DNA of 64,000 nt, taken from contig NZ_CP070982.1 of assembly GCF_018417595.1 (NCBI RefSeq), positions 2,195,501-2,259,500 of the forward strand. Reading direction: 5' to 3'. This document shows, one piece after another, positions 10,854 through 21,864 of this stretch. The DNA is from Pseudomonas entomophila (GTDB lineage: Bacteria; Pseudomonadota; Gammaproteobacteria; Pseudomonadales; Pseudomonadaceae). How positions within the stretch are numbered: position 1 is the stretch's first letter; every line of letters starts with the position of its first letter. The notes below the pieces were generated by a model. That model searched no databases and had not been told where the DNA came from. It saw only the letters and a program-made list of their open reading frames with translations. Made by a program: the position numbers and the translations under genes.

Positions 10854-10896
10854 GCGCAAGAAGAAACGCGGCGGGTCGATCTACCCGCTGCGGTAG
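10819..10896 (+). CDS. 25-residue basic peptide at the operon end
   Basis: ATG 10819 is preceded by CCAGGAGAAAAGCC, an excellent ribosome-binding site with ideal spacing, and the frame closes at TAG 10894. The peptide has an amphipathic start (MSLIRKLLSLF), a Lys/Arg block (residues 12-17), then GG and a short tail ending IYPLR. It overlaps the SGNH gene by 35 bases in another frame. It may be a substrate (RiPP-like leader and core), a small membrane-associated partner, or a shrunken relative of the small DUF5989 proteins I recall near carbamoyltransferase/SGNH pairs, lacking their membrane segment. Translation is likely; function is unknown. I see no peptidase or dedicated RiPP enzyme next to it. 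Confidence 0.55.
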   Translation: MSLIRKLLSLFKRKKKRGGSIYPLR

Positions 10897-10898
10897 CC

Positions 10899-11013
10899 GT
10901 AGGAGCGGCCTTCAGCCGCGAAAGGGCTGCGTAGCAGCCCCAGGATTTCAGATTTAGCAAAGATCGTCGGGGCCGCTCTGCGGCCCTTTCGCGGCTGAAG
11001 GCCGCTCCTACAG
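10899..11013. repeat. REP pair (inverted) after the oxidase operon
   Basis: GTAGGAGCGGCCTTCAGCCG is mirrored by CGGCTGAAGGCCGCTCCTAC about 80 bp later, with an inner GGGCTGCGTAGC/CGCTCTGCGGCCC part. It starts 3 bases after the peptide stop and lies between convergent genes, where it can act as a transcript end. Confidence 0.85.
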
Positions 11014-11038
11014 GGGGCGTGTTGAACCCAAAGTATGT

Positions 11039-11887
11039 TCAGCCCAGGCTGGCGAAATGCGCCTGCATGCGCTCGGCATCGGCCGGGCGACCGCTGAACA
11101 GCTCGAACGCCTTGACCGCCTGGAACACCGCCATGGTGCCGCCATCCAGGGTGCGGCAACCCAGCGCCCGGGCCTGGCGCAGCAGTTCGGTCTCCAGCGG
11201 GAAATAGATGATCTCCGCCACCCACAGGCGTGCCTGCAACAGCTGCACAGGCAACGGCATGCCCGGCAGCTTGGCCATGCCCACCGGGGTGGTGTTGACC
11301 AGGCCATCGGCTTCGGCCATCGCACTTGCCAGGTCCTGCCCGAGCACCGCGCGCCCGGCACCAAAACGCTGCGCCAGATTGGCCACCAGTGCCTGCCCAC
11401 GGGCCGTGTCCACCTCGAACAGCACCAGCCGTTCGACACCTTCAGCGAGCAGGGCATGGGCCACCGCCGAGCCCGCGCCGCCCGCGCCCAGTTGCACCAC
11501 CTGGCGCCGCTCGACATCCGGCAAACCGCGCCGGAAACCCTCGGCAAAGCCAAGACAGTCGGTGTTGTGGCCAATCCGCCGACCGTCGCGCAGCACCACG
11601 GTGTTGACCGCGCCGATACCGCGGGCCTCCTCCGACAGTTCATCGAGCAACGGCAGGATCGCCTGCTTGAACGGGAAGGTGACGTTAAGCCCGGTGAAGC
11701 CGGTGCGCTGGGCGGCGTCGAGCAACTGGGGCAGGGCGCTGTCGTCAACGCCCAACTGGTCGGCGTCGATCAGCCGGTAGAGGTAGCGCAGCGCCTGGGC
11801 GTCGCCTTCCGCCTCGTGCAGCGCGGGGGTGCGCGAGGCCTGGATGCCACGGCCGATCAGGCCGGCGAGAATGCCGGGAGCGCTCAT
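11039..11887 (-). CDS. aroE: Shikimate/quinate 5-dehydrogenase (catabolic AroE paralogue)
   Basis: A 282-residue shikimate dehydrogenase family protein. NVTFPFKQ carries catalytic K74 and HNTDCLGF carries D110; the nucleotide loop GAGGAG spans 134-139. After the next strand comes FEVD with D160, where NADP-dependent AroE proteins have an Asn-Arg-Thr motif, so NAD use is expected, as in catabolic quinate/shikimate dehydrogenases. It follows aroQ with a 4-base ATGA overlap. Together with QuiC it would turn shikimate or quinate into protocatechuate. This is probably a second, catabolic copy rather than the housekeeping aroE; an allele number cannot be assigned. Confidence 0.88.
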   Translation of the reverse strand: MSAPGILAGLIGRGIQASRTPALHEAEGDAQALRYLYRLIDADQLGVDDSALPQLLDAAQRTGFTGLNVTFPFKQAILPLLDELSEEARGIGAVNTVVLRDGRRIGHNTDCLGFAEGFRRGLPDVERRQVVQLGAGGAGSAVAHALLAEGVERLVLFEVDTARGQALVANLAQRFGAGRAVLGQDLASAMAEADGLVNTTPVGMAKLPGMPLPVQLLQARLWVAEIIYFPLETELLRQARALGCRTLDGGTMAVFQAVKAFELFSGRPADAERMQAHFASLG

Positions 11888-12333
11888 GCCGCCTGCTCCT
11901 TGAACAACCCGCTGAAGTAGCCGAGGGCCATGGCGTAGCCCTGGCTGCCAAGGCCGCAGATCACCCCGACGGCGATGCTGGAGACGAACGACAGGTGGCG
12001 AAAGGGCTCGCGCTTGTGCACGTTGGACAGGTGCACCTCGATCACCGGCAACTCGGTGGCCACCAGCGCGTCGCGGATGGCCACCGAGGTGTGGGTCCAG
12101 GCGGCGGGGTTGATCAGGATGCCGTGGCAGCGGCCACGGGCGGCGTGGATCCAGTCGATCAGCTCGCCTTCGTGGTTGGTCTGGCGGAATTCCAGTTCCA
12201 GGCCCAGTGCGCGGGCGCTGGCGGCGCACTGGGTGGCCAGGTCGGCGAGGGTTTCGTGACCGTACTGGGTGGGTTCGCGGGTGCCCAACAGGTTCAGGTT
12301 GGGGCCGTTGAGCACGAGGATTCGGGGTGTCAT
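11884..12333 (-). CDS. aroQ: Type II 3-dehydroquinate dehydratase
   Basis: A 149-residue type II dehydroquinase that interconverts 3-dehydroquinate and 3-dehydroshikimate. Family motifs are complete: [15 protein letters not shown] with R19 and Y24, [16 protein letters not shown], and [15 protein letters not shown] with H101 and R112. Typical length. First gene of a two-gene unit with aroE; a PcaR-like site lies about 85 bp upstream. In this context it serves quinate catabolism, feeding QuiC. Confidence 0.93.
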   Translation of the reverse strand: MTPRILVLNGPNLNLLGTREPTQYGHETLADLATQCAASARALGLELEFRQTNHEGELIDWIHAARGRCHGILINPAAWTHTSVAIRDALVATELPVIEVHLSNVHKREPFRHLSFVSSIAVGVICGLGSQGYAMALGYFSGLFKEQAA

Positions 12334-12417
12334 GGCGGGGCATCGCTTTGTTGTTTTTGGATGTCCTGATATATGTACTACCTGGTTAGTTTCGTCAAAT
12401 GACGCGCCTTGAAAAAT

Positions 12418-12432
12418 GGGCGATTATCGAAC
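12418..12432 (-). promoter_or_regulatory. PcaR-like box upstream of aroQ-aroE
   Basis: Read on the minus strand this is GTTCGATAATCGCCC, differing at one of 15 positions from the PcaR site I remember (GTTCGATAATCGCAC) and at two from the palindrome before quiC. Being upstream of the aroQ start and in its orientation, it supports joint control of both arms. The identity of the regulator is inferred from memory of the motif. Confidence 0.55.
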
Positions 12433-12454
12433 TTGGTTTGATTGGCACGACCTC

Positions 12455-12540
12455 TGTAGGCGCGGCTTCAGCCGCGATCACCCGCGCAGCGGGTGCCAAC
12501 CAAAGCGTTGTCTGCATCGCGGCTGAAGCCGCTCCTACAG
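12455..12540. repeat. REP-type inverted repeat (86 bp)
   Basis: The same element and length as at 1931-2016: TGTAGGCGCGGCTTCAGCCG to GGCTGAAGCCGCTCCTACA with an inner CACCCGC/GCGGGTG. It fills the region between the divergent aroQ and czcC promoters; no gene is visible from 12334 to 12662. Confidence 0.85.
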
Positions 12541-12562
12541 GCATGACAGTTCGCATGGCTTG

Positions 12563-12578
12563 ATTACAGAATTGTAAT
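12563..12578. promoter_or_regulatory. ATTACA-N4-TGTAAT palindrome before czcC
   Basis: A perfect 6-bp inverted repeat with a GAAT spacer, about 85 bp upstream of the czcC start. Sites of this kind (TTACA...TGTAA) are bound by OmpR-family heavy-metal response regulators of the CzcR/CopR/CinR group in pseudomonads. No such two-component pair is in the window, so the regulator would act from elsewhere. Confidence 0.45.
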
Positions 12579-12662
12579 TTTCACGCCACCGCCCCGATAA
12601 CCACCTCTCCCTAAAGTCCCACGCCAAAGCATTCCGCCGCTTTGTCGACGAGGACCCACGCC

Positions 12663-13877
12663 GTGCCCATCCCCCGCAAGATCGCCTTGCTCTGCCTGCT
12701 CCTGGCCGGCCCCGCCGGTGCCCAGGGCCTGAGCCTGGAACAGGCGCTCGACGCCGCCTACGCCCGCAACCCGGAGCTCGCCGCCGTCGGCCGCGAAATC
12801 GGCATCGCCGAGGGCGAGCGCCGCCAGGCCGGGCTGATCCCCAACCCCGAGCTGTCCTGGGAGGTCGAGGACACCCGCCGCGACACCAGCACCACCACCG
12901 TCACCCTCAGCCAGGCCCTGGAGCTGGGCGGCAAGCGCGGTGCGCGCATCGACGTCGCCGAGGCCGGCCAAGCGGTCGCCCGGCTGGAGCTGGAGCGCCA
13001 GCGCAATGGCCTGCGCGCCGACGTGATCCAGGCTTTCCACGCCGCCCTGCGCGCACAGACCGCGCTGGAGCTGGCGCAGCAGTCGCAGGCGCTGACCGAG
13101 CGTGGCCTGCGGGTGGTGGAGGGGCGGGTCAAGGCAGGCCAGTCCTCGCCGGTGGAGGCCACCCGCGCCCAGGTGCAACTGGCCCAGGCCCAGGCGGCGG
13201 TGCGCCGCGCGCAGACCGAGCGTGGCGTGGCCTGGCAGTCACTGGCACGCCTGACCGGCAGCGCCGAGACAAGCTTCGACCGGCTCGACGCCACGACCCT
13301 TTCGCCGGGGCCAGCGCCCAGACCTGAGCCACTGCTGGCCAAGGTCGAGCAGACCGCCGACTGGCGCCTGGCCGCGGCGCAGATCGAGCGCGGCGAAGCG
13401 AGCCTGGGTTCGGAGAAGGCCCAGCGCATTCCCAACCTGACCGTCAGCGTCGGCAGCCAGTACAGCCGCGAGGACCGCGAGCGGGTCAACGTGGTGGGGC
13501 TGTCGATGCCGCTGCCGTTGTTCGACCGCAACCAGGGCAACGTGCTGGCCGCCGCGCGCCGCGCCGACCAGGCCCGCGACCTGCGCAACGCCGTGGAGCT
13601 GCGCCTGCGCAGCGATACCCGCAGCGCCCTGGAACAGTGGGCCACGGCCATGGGCGAGGTGCAGGCCTACGACCGCACCATCCTGCCGGCTGCCCAGCAG
13701 GCGGTGGATACCGCCACCCGTGGCTTCGAGATGGGCAAGTTCGCCTTCCTCGATGTGCTCGATGCGCAGCGCACCTTGATCGAGGCGCGGGGGCTGTATC
13801 TGGACGCACTGGCTTCGGCCACCGATGCGCGGGCGCAGGTGGAGCGAATCTATGGCGAGCTCTCGAACGCGCTGTGA
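12663..13877 (+). CDS. czcC: CzcC-type outer-membrane efflux protein
   Basis: A 404-residue TolC-family outer-membrane channel for an HME-RND pump. A signal peptide is clear (PRKIALLCLLLAGPAGAQG), followed by two outer-membrane efflux repeats rich in Ala, Gln and Arg heptads. The start was set at GTG 12663, with GAGGA eight bases upstream; an upstream TTG would add seven residues before the signal peptide without a good site. First gene of czcCBA, separated from czcB by a REP pair. Confidence 0.87.
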   Translation: MPIPRKIALLCLLLAGPAGAQGLSLEQALDAAYARNPELAAVGREIGIAEGERRQAGLIPNPELSWEVEDTRRDTSTTTVTLSQALELGGKRGARIDVAEAGQAVARLELERQRNGLRADVIQAFHAALRAQTALELAQQSQALTERGLRVVEGRVKAGQSSPVEATRAQVQLAQAQAAVRRAQTERGVAWQSLARLTGSAETSFDRLDATTLSPGPAPRPEPLLAKVEQTADWRLAAAQIERGEASLGSEKAQRIPNLTVSVGSQYSREDRERVNVVGLSMPLPLFDRNQGNVLAAARRADQARDLRNAVELRLRSDTRSALEQWATAMGEVQAYDRTILPAAQQAVDTATRGFEMGKFAFLDVLDAQRTLIEARGLYLDALASATDARAQVERIYGELSNAL

Positions 13878-13892
13878 AAGGGGGCTGCTGCG

Positions 13893-13990
13893 CAGCCCAT
13901 CGCGACACAAGGCCGCTCCCACAGGGAACGCGCAGAACTGACGATCGATACCAAAACCTTGTGGGAGCGGCCTTGTGTCGCGATGGGCCG
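13893..13990. repeat. REP pair between czcC and czcB
   Basis: CATCGCGACACAAGGCCGCTCCCAC and its inverse GTGGGAGCGGCCTTGTGTCGCGATG lie about 40 bp apart. The element is inside an operon, where it may tune mRNA stability; it is the same type as that at 24196-24311. Confidence 0.85.
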
Positions 13991-14039
13991 CACTGCGGCC
14001 CCGACGAGGTAACGCCCCAGCCTGGAACCAGGAGCAACA

Positions 14040-15257
14040 ATGACCAACCCACGCAAACTCGCCATTCTCGCCGCCGCCATTGCCGCCCTCGGCCTGGGTG
14101 GCTTGGCCTGGACCGGCACCCTCGGCCAGGCCTCCAGCGGCCAGGCCCAGCAAGACGACCACGGCCACGCCGAAGAACAGGACGACGGTCATGGCCACGG
14201 CGCCGCCGAAGGCGAGGGCGAAAGCCACGGTGAGGAGGAGGGCAAGCTGCACCTCAGCGCCGAGCAGATCCAGGCCGCCGGCGTGCAGCTGAGCACCGCC
14301 GGCCCGCAGACCCTGGGCACCGCCATCAGCTTCCCCGGCGAGATCCGCTTCGACGAAGACCGCACCGCCCACGTGGTGCCCCGGGTACCAGGCGTGGTCG
14401 AGTCGGTGCACGCCGAGCTGGGCCAGGCAGTCAAGCGCGGCCAGGTGCTGGCGGTGATCGCCAGCCAGCAGATCTCCGAGCTGCGCAGCGAACAGCAGGC
14501 CGCCCAGCGCCGCCTGGAACTGGCACGGCTGACCTTCGAACGCGAGAAGCAGCTGCGGCAGGAGCGCATCAGTGCCGAGCAGGACTACCTGCAAGCCCGC
14601 CAGGCCCTGCAGGAGGCCGAGATCGCCGCCGCCAACGCCGGGCAGAAGGTCGCCGCCGTGGCTCCGGCCGGCAAGGGCAACCGCTATGAGCTGCGTGCGC
14701 CGTTCGACGCGGTGGTGGTGGAGAAGCACCTGACCGTGGGCGAGGTGGTGGACGAGACCAGCAACGCCTTCACCCTGTCCGACCTGAGCCGGGTCTGGGC
14801 CACCTTCGCCGTCGCCCCGCGTGACCTGGACAAGGTGGTCAGCGGCCGTGGCGTCACCGTCAGCGCGCCGGACCTCGGCGCCCAGGTCGAGGGCAAGGTC
14901 AACTACGTCGGCAGCCTGCTTGGTGAACAGAATCGCGCCGCCACCGTGCGTGCCACCCTGGCCAACCCCAACGGCGCCTGGCGCCCGGGGCTGTTCGTCA
15001 ATATCGCGGTCACCGTCGAGCGCTTCGACGCCGCCGTGGTGGTACCGGAAAGCGCCTTGCAGACCTGGGAGGAGCAGACCGTGGTGTTCGTGCGCAACGA
15101 CGAAGGTTTCGAGGCCCGCCCGGTCAAGCCCGGGCGCCGCGACAGCGGCCAGGTGGAGATCCGCGAGGGGCTGGCCGCCGGCGCCGTGGTGGCTGCCGCC
15201 GGCAGCTTCGTCCTCAAGTCCGAGCTGGGCAAAGGCTCGGCCGCGCACAGCCACTGA
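14040..15257 (+). CDS. czcB: CzcB-type periplasmic adaptor, His/Asp/Glu-rich N-terminus
   Basis: A 405-residue membrane-fusion protein linking the inner-membrane pump to CzcC. An N-terminal membrane anchor/signal (residues 5-30) precedes a His- and acid-rich stretch at about 40-75 (DDHGHAEEQDDGHGHG), a probable metal-binding segment. Then come a beta-barrel/lipoyl half (ELGQAVKRGQVLAVI), a long helical hairpin (about 140-190), the second lipoyl half (LRAPFDAVVVEKHLTVGEVV) and the membrane-proximal C-terminus. Fifteen bases separate it from czcA. The His-rich insert suits zinc, cadmium or cobalt. Confidence 0.9.
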   Translation: MTNPRKLAILAAAIAALGLGGLAWTGTLGQASSGQAQQDDHGHAEEQDDGHGHGAAEGEGESHGEEEGKLHLSAEQIQAAGVQLSTAGPQTLGTAISFPGEIRFDEDRTAHVVPRVPGVVESVHAELGQAVKRGQVLAVIASQQISELRSEQQAAQRRLELARLTFEREKQLRQERISAEQDYLQARQALQEAEIAAANAGQKVAAVAPAGKGNRYELRAPFDAVVVEKHLTVGEVVDETSNAFTLSDLSRVWATFAVAPRDLDKVVSGRGVTVSAPDLGAQVEGKVNYVGSLLGEQNRAATVRATLANPNGAWRPGLFVNIAVTVERFDAAVVVPESALQTWEEQTVVFVRNDEGFEARPVKPGRRDSGQVEIREGLAAGAVVAAAGSFVLKSELGKGSAAHSH

Positions 15258-18428
<3,171 letters not shown>

Positions 18429-18758
18429 GGTCCAGCATGAGCGCGAGTGCTGCCCGCACGGCGCTCGAGTTCATCGGCGCAGCCACGGGCCCATCAGGCG
18501 ATGCGCGCCCTGGCCGCCTGCTGCATCTCCAGCCCATTGTGTCGCTGCTTGATTCAATGGAGCCGCCACTCGGGTGGCGACTGTGCGCGGGTTGGTAGAC
18601 CAGGAATCAAGGAAACCGGCGCGCACGAGTGCGCCCTACGCACAGCCGCCATTGAACGAAACGAGCGGGCACAAAAAATGCGCCGTTCGGGAACACGTTT
18701 CAAGGCGGGGTCATGTGCGGATACACTTCCTGCCTCACCCCCACAAGGATTGTGCCCC
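18429..18758. other. Intergenic region without recognised content
   Basis: 330 bp between czcA and the second LysE-type gene. A 53-codon open frame starts at ATG 18437 but shows no family and has only a weak ribosome site. No REP core and no strong hairpin were found. The downstream promoter presumably lies in the last 100 bp. Confidence 0.3.
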
Positions 18759-19391
18759 ATGCCCGACACCACGAACCTCCTGGCCTTCGCCCTGATCTGC
18801 CTGGGCATGGTCCTCACCCCCGGCCCGAACATGATCTACCTGATCTCCCGCTCCATCTGCCAGGGGCGCATGGCCGGGCTGATCTCGCTGGGTGGCGTGG
18901 CCCTGGGCTTCGTCGTCTACATGCTGTGCGCGGCACTGGGCATCACCGCCCTGGTGATGGCCGTGCCGTTCGCCTACGACGCCCTGCGCATCGGCGGCGC
19001 GCTGTACCTGTTGTACCTGGCCTGGCAGGCCCTGCGCCCGGGCGGTCGTTCGCCGTTCCAGGTTCGCGACCTGCCGGCCGACAGCCCGCGCCGGCTGTTC
19101 GGCATGGGCTTGCTGACCAGCCTGCTCAACCCCAAGATCGCGGTGATGTACCTGTCGCTGATGCCGCAGTTCATCGAGCCGGGCCATGGCAGCGTGCTGA
19201 GCCAGTCGCTGGTGCTGGGCTGCACGCAGATCGCCATCAGCGTCACGGTGAACGCGCTGATCGCGGTGATGGCCGGTTCGATCGCCGTGTTCCTCGCCGG
19301 GCGGCCACTGTGGCAGCAGGTCCAGCGCTGGCTGATGGGCACCGTGCTGGCGGGGCTGGCGCTGCGCATGCTGGCCGAAGGGCGTCGTTGA
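18759..19391 (+). CDS. LysE/RhtB-family amino-acid exporter
   Basis: A 210-residue inner-membrane exporter with VLTPGPNMIYLIS in TM1, SLGGVALGFVVYMLC and NPKIAVMYLSLMPQF, all typical of the RhtB (homoserine/threonine) branch. The start at ATG 18759 follows ACAAGGA; a longer open frame upstream has no ribosome site. It is only distantly similar to the exporter at 7287. It stands alone between czcA and a histidine kinase gene, so its substrate cannot be deduced from context. Confidence 0.85.
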   Translation: MPDTTNLLAFALICLGMVLTPGPNMIYLISRSICQGRMAGLISLGGVALGFVVYMLCAALGITALVMAVPFAYDALRIGGALYLLYLAWQALRPGGRSPFQVRDLPADSPRRLFGMGLLTSLLNPKIAVMYLSLMPQFIEPGHGSVLSQSLVLGCTQIAISVTVNALIAVMAGSIAVFLAGRPLWQQVQRWLMGTVLAGLALRMLAEGRR

Positions 19392-19498
19392 ACGCTTTGT
19401 TCGCTCGACAAGCGAATTGATTGGAACGTCTGGCGCCGGCTGATTTCATACGCTGTGAAGGATGGCAATCTGACAGGATCGACCATGGCCCGCACGAC

Positions 19499-21673
19499 AT
19501 GAAATCAGCCCGGCATGCTCCCGCCAAATGCCGCGATCCCGCGGCGAACTTCCTGTTCCACGGCGGCGTGGTCAGTGGCCTGCTACAAGCCATGGACTGG
19601 TCCGCCTCACCCCTGGGCCAGCCGGTTGACTGGTCGCCCGGCCTCAAGTCGGTCACCGCCACGTTGCTCTCGGCCCAGGCCCAGATCGTGCTGTTCTGGG
19701 GGCCGCAGTACATCGCCCTGTACAACGACGCCTACTTCCCGACCATCGGCAACAAGCACCCACGCGCACTGGGGCGGCCGGGGCAGGAGAGCTGGGGCGA
19801 GCTGTGGGATGACCTGGAACCCTTGCTGCGCGGCGTGCGTGAAACGGGCGACACGTTCTCGGCGAAGGACCGGCCGTTCTACATCGAGCGCAGCGGCGCG
19901 GGCGAAACGGCCTATTTCGATGTGTCCTATTCCGCCGTGCGCGAGGCCGACGGTGGGGTGGGCGGGGTGCTGGGCATCGTCACCGATACGACTGAGCGGG
20001 TGCGCTTCGAGCGTCGCCAGGCGTTCCTCCTGGCGCTGCGCCAGGCCTCGCTCGAACTGGGTGACGCCGAGCAAATCGAAGGGCATGCCACGCGCCGGCT
20101 GGCGGAGGAGCTGGGGGCCGCGCGGGTGTGCTTCGGCGAGCACCTGGGCGATGGCAAGCGCTTTCGCGTCGCCCACGAATGGGCCGATGGCGTGCCCTCG
20201 CTGCTGGGCGACTTCCCCTTCTCAGGCGTCGACCCGAACCTGTACGGGGCGATGCAGGCCGGGCATGTCGCCCGGCACAGCTACCAGCAGGACGATCCAC
20301 GCCCGTTCCACCTGGAGGGGCTGTGCGCCGCGCTGTACGTGCCGCTGCTGCGCGCCGAGCGCCTGGAGGCGATGCTGATCGTGCATTTCCATGGCGCGCA
20401 CCCGGTGCTGGACGATGAATGCCTGTTGGCCGAAGAAGCCGCCGAGCAGACCTGGACGGCGATCACCCATGCCCGGGCCGAACACGCCCTGCATGTGCTC
20501 AACGAATGCCTGGAGGAGCGCGTGGCGACCATGCTGGCCCAGCGCGAGGCGGGCCTGCAGCAACTGCATGAAGCGCACAAGATGGAGATGATCGGCCAGC
20601 TCACCGGCGGGATCGCCCACGACCTCAACAACATGCTCACGCCGATCATCGCGTCCCTGGAACTGCTGCGCCGCCACCCCGAGCCGGCGCGCGGCGACCG
20701 GCTGATCGATGGCGGCCTGCAGGCGGCGGAGCGGGCGCGCAACCTGGTCGGGCGCCTGCTCAGCTTCGCCCGGCGCCAGACCCTCAAGCCGCAGGTGGTG
20801 TCGCTGGCGCTGCTGGTCGACGACATGCACGAGCTGATGGTGCGTACGCTGGGGCCGACCATCGCCGTGCAGGTGTGCATCGACGCGGCGTTGCCGCAGG
20901 TCATGGTCGATCCCCATCAACTGGAACTGGCCCTGCTCAACCTGGTGGTCAATGCCCGTGATGCCATGACCGAAGGCGGGCGCCTGAGTATCGTCGCCGG
21001 CCTGGATGACGACAGGAAGGGGCCTGGCAGGCCTGCCGGACTGGCTGCGGGCCGCCAGGTGTGGCTGCAGGTGGCCGATACCGGCTGCGGCATGAGTGCG
21101 GACGTGTTGAAGCACTGCACCGAGCCGTTCTACTCGACCAAGGGCGTGGGCAAGGGGATAGGGTTGGGATTGCCGATGGTTCAGGGCTTGGCGGTGCAGT
21201 CTGGCGGTGGCTTTGGCATTCGCTCACGGCCGCAGAAGGGGACCGAAGCGACCTTGTGGCTGCCTGTCAGTGACACCGAGGCAGCCGCTGTCAGGCCTGT
21301 CGAGTCAACACACCCGCAGCGGCCGCTCCGGGTGTTGTTGGTGGAGGATGAGCCGCTGGTGCGCCAGGCCACAGTGCTGCTGCTGCGTGAGTTGGGGTAT
21401 GAGGTCACCGAGGCGGATGGGGTGGTCCAGGCGCTGGTGTTGCTCGATGGCGGGCTGTGTCCGGATGCGCTGTTGACCGACCATGTCATGGCCGGGATGA
21501 CGGGGGTGCGGTTTGCCCGGCAGGTGCGTGAGCGGTTCGCGGACTTGCCGGTGTTGGTCATTACCGGGTATGCCAATCTCGCGCCTCGCGAGCTGCATGG
21601 GTTCGAGGTGCTGCGCAAGCCGTTTCGCCAGGAGGAGCTGGCGCGCAGCCTGGCGCGGTTGTTGGGGAGATAA
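19499..21673 (+). CDS. Hybrid histidine kinase (PAS-GAF-HisKA-HATPase-REC)
   Basis: A 724-residue soluble sensor kinase without membrane segments. Order: PAS-like domain (about 20-165), GAF domain (170-330), HisKA with phosphoacceptor H374 in GGIAHDLNNML, HATPase with NARDAM (N box), DTGCGM and GKGIGLGLPMV, then a C-terminal receiver with D661 in LLTDHVMAG. The ATG at 19499 was chosen; a TTG at 19421 would add 26 residues, and neither has a strong ribosome site. It converges on a second kinase of the same layout at 21865-24036. No separate output regulator is adjacent, so phosphotransfer partners lie elsewhere. The signal is unknown. Confidence 0.87.
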   Translation: MKSARHAPAKCRDPAANFLFHGGVVSGLLQAMDWSASPLGQPVDWSPGLKSVTATLLSAQAQIVLFWGPQYIALYNDAYFPTIGNKHPRALGRPGQESWGELWDDLEPLLRGVRETGDTFSAKDRPFYIERSGAGETAYFDVSYSAVREADGGVGGVLGIVTDTTERVRFERRQAFLLALRQASLELGDAEQIEGHATRRLAEELGAARVCFGEHLGDGKRFRVAHEWADGVPSLLGDFPFSGVDPNLYGAMQAGHVARHSYQQDDPRPFHLEGLCAALYVPLLRAERLEAMLIVHFHGAHPVLDDECLLAEEAAEQTWTAITHARAEHALHVLNECLEERVATMLAQREAGLQQLHEAHKMEMIGQLTGGIAHDLNNMLTPIIASLELLRRHPEPARGDRLIDGGLQAAERARNLVGRLLSFARRQTLKPQVVSLALLVDDMHELMVRTLGPTIAVQVCIDAALPQVMVDPHQLELALLNLVVNARDAMTEGGRLSIVAGLDDDRKGPGRPAGLAAGRQVWLQVADTGCGMSADVLKHCTEPFYSTKGVGKGIGLGLPMVQGLAVQSGGGFGIRSRPQKGTEATLWLPVSDTEAAAVRPVESTHPQRPLRVLLVEDEPLVRQATVLLLRELGYEVTEADGVVQALVLLDGGLCPDALLTDHVMAGMTGVRFARQVRERFADLPVLVITGYANLAPRELHGFEVLRKPFRQEELARSLARLLGR

Positions 21674-21721
21674 GGTGCCTGGCGGCAGAGTTGCAGCGCC
21701 TATCAGATCGGGCACCGCTCG

Positions 21722-21851
21722 CGCAGCGCATCGCGGATGAATCCGCTCCTACATCTTTTGCATCGTGCCGTACCTGCCTGTAGGAGCGGATTCATCCGCG
21801 ACGCGCCGCTGCGGCGGCGCTCGATCTCAAGCGCCCTGCAAGGTTACCGCC
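21722..21851. repeat. REP pair plus GATCGAGCGCCGC-type repeat
   Basis: GCATCGCGGATGAATCCGCTCCTAC is mirrored by TAGGAGCGGATTCATCCGCGA over 21722-21813. It is followed by GCGGCGGCGCTCGATCTCAAGCGC at about 21808-21851, a second repeat type also found at 37409 and 47467. Lies between the two convergent kinase genes and can terminate both transcripts. Confidence 0.75.
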
Positions 21852-21864
21852 ATACGCCCATGAC

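Noticed and set aside
5113..10896. Assignment of the operon as a leudiazen/mangotoxin/pvf-type cluster
   Set aside because: Although the HDO resembles that kind of protein, the NRPS and AurF-like N-oxygenase of those clusters are absent, and carbamoyltransferase and SGNH genes are not part of them as I know them.
10897..11038. Possible CRISPR-like or att-site structure after the peptide gene
   Set aside because: The repeats are inverted, not direct, lack unique equal-length spacers, and match REP elements found all over the window.
11888..12343. Extended aroE frame covering the aroQ gene
   Set aside because: The upstream part is the out-of-frame shadow of aroQ; the real aroE start is the ATG overlapping the aroQ stop.
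18437..18598. A 53-codon frame after czcA starting MSASAARTALEFIG
   Set aside because: Weak ribosome site, no recognisable family, ends in low-information sequence. Kept only as a note on the intergenic region.
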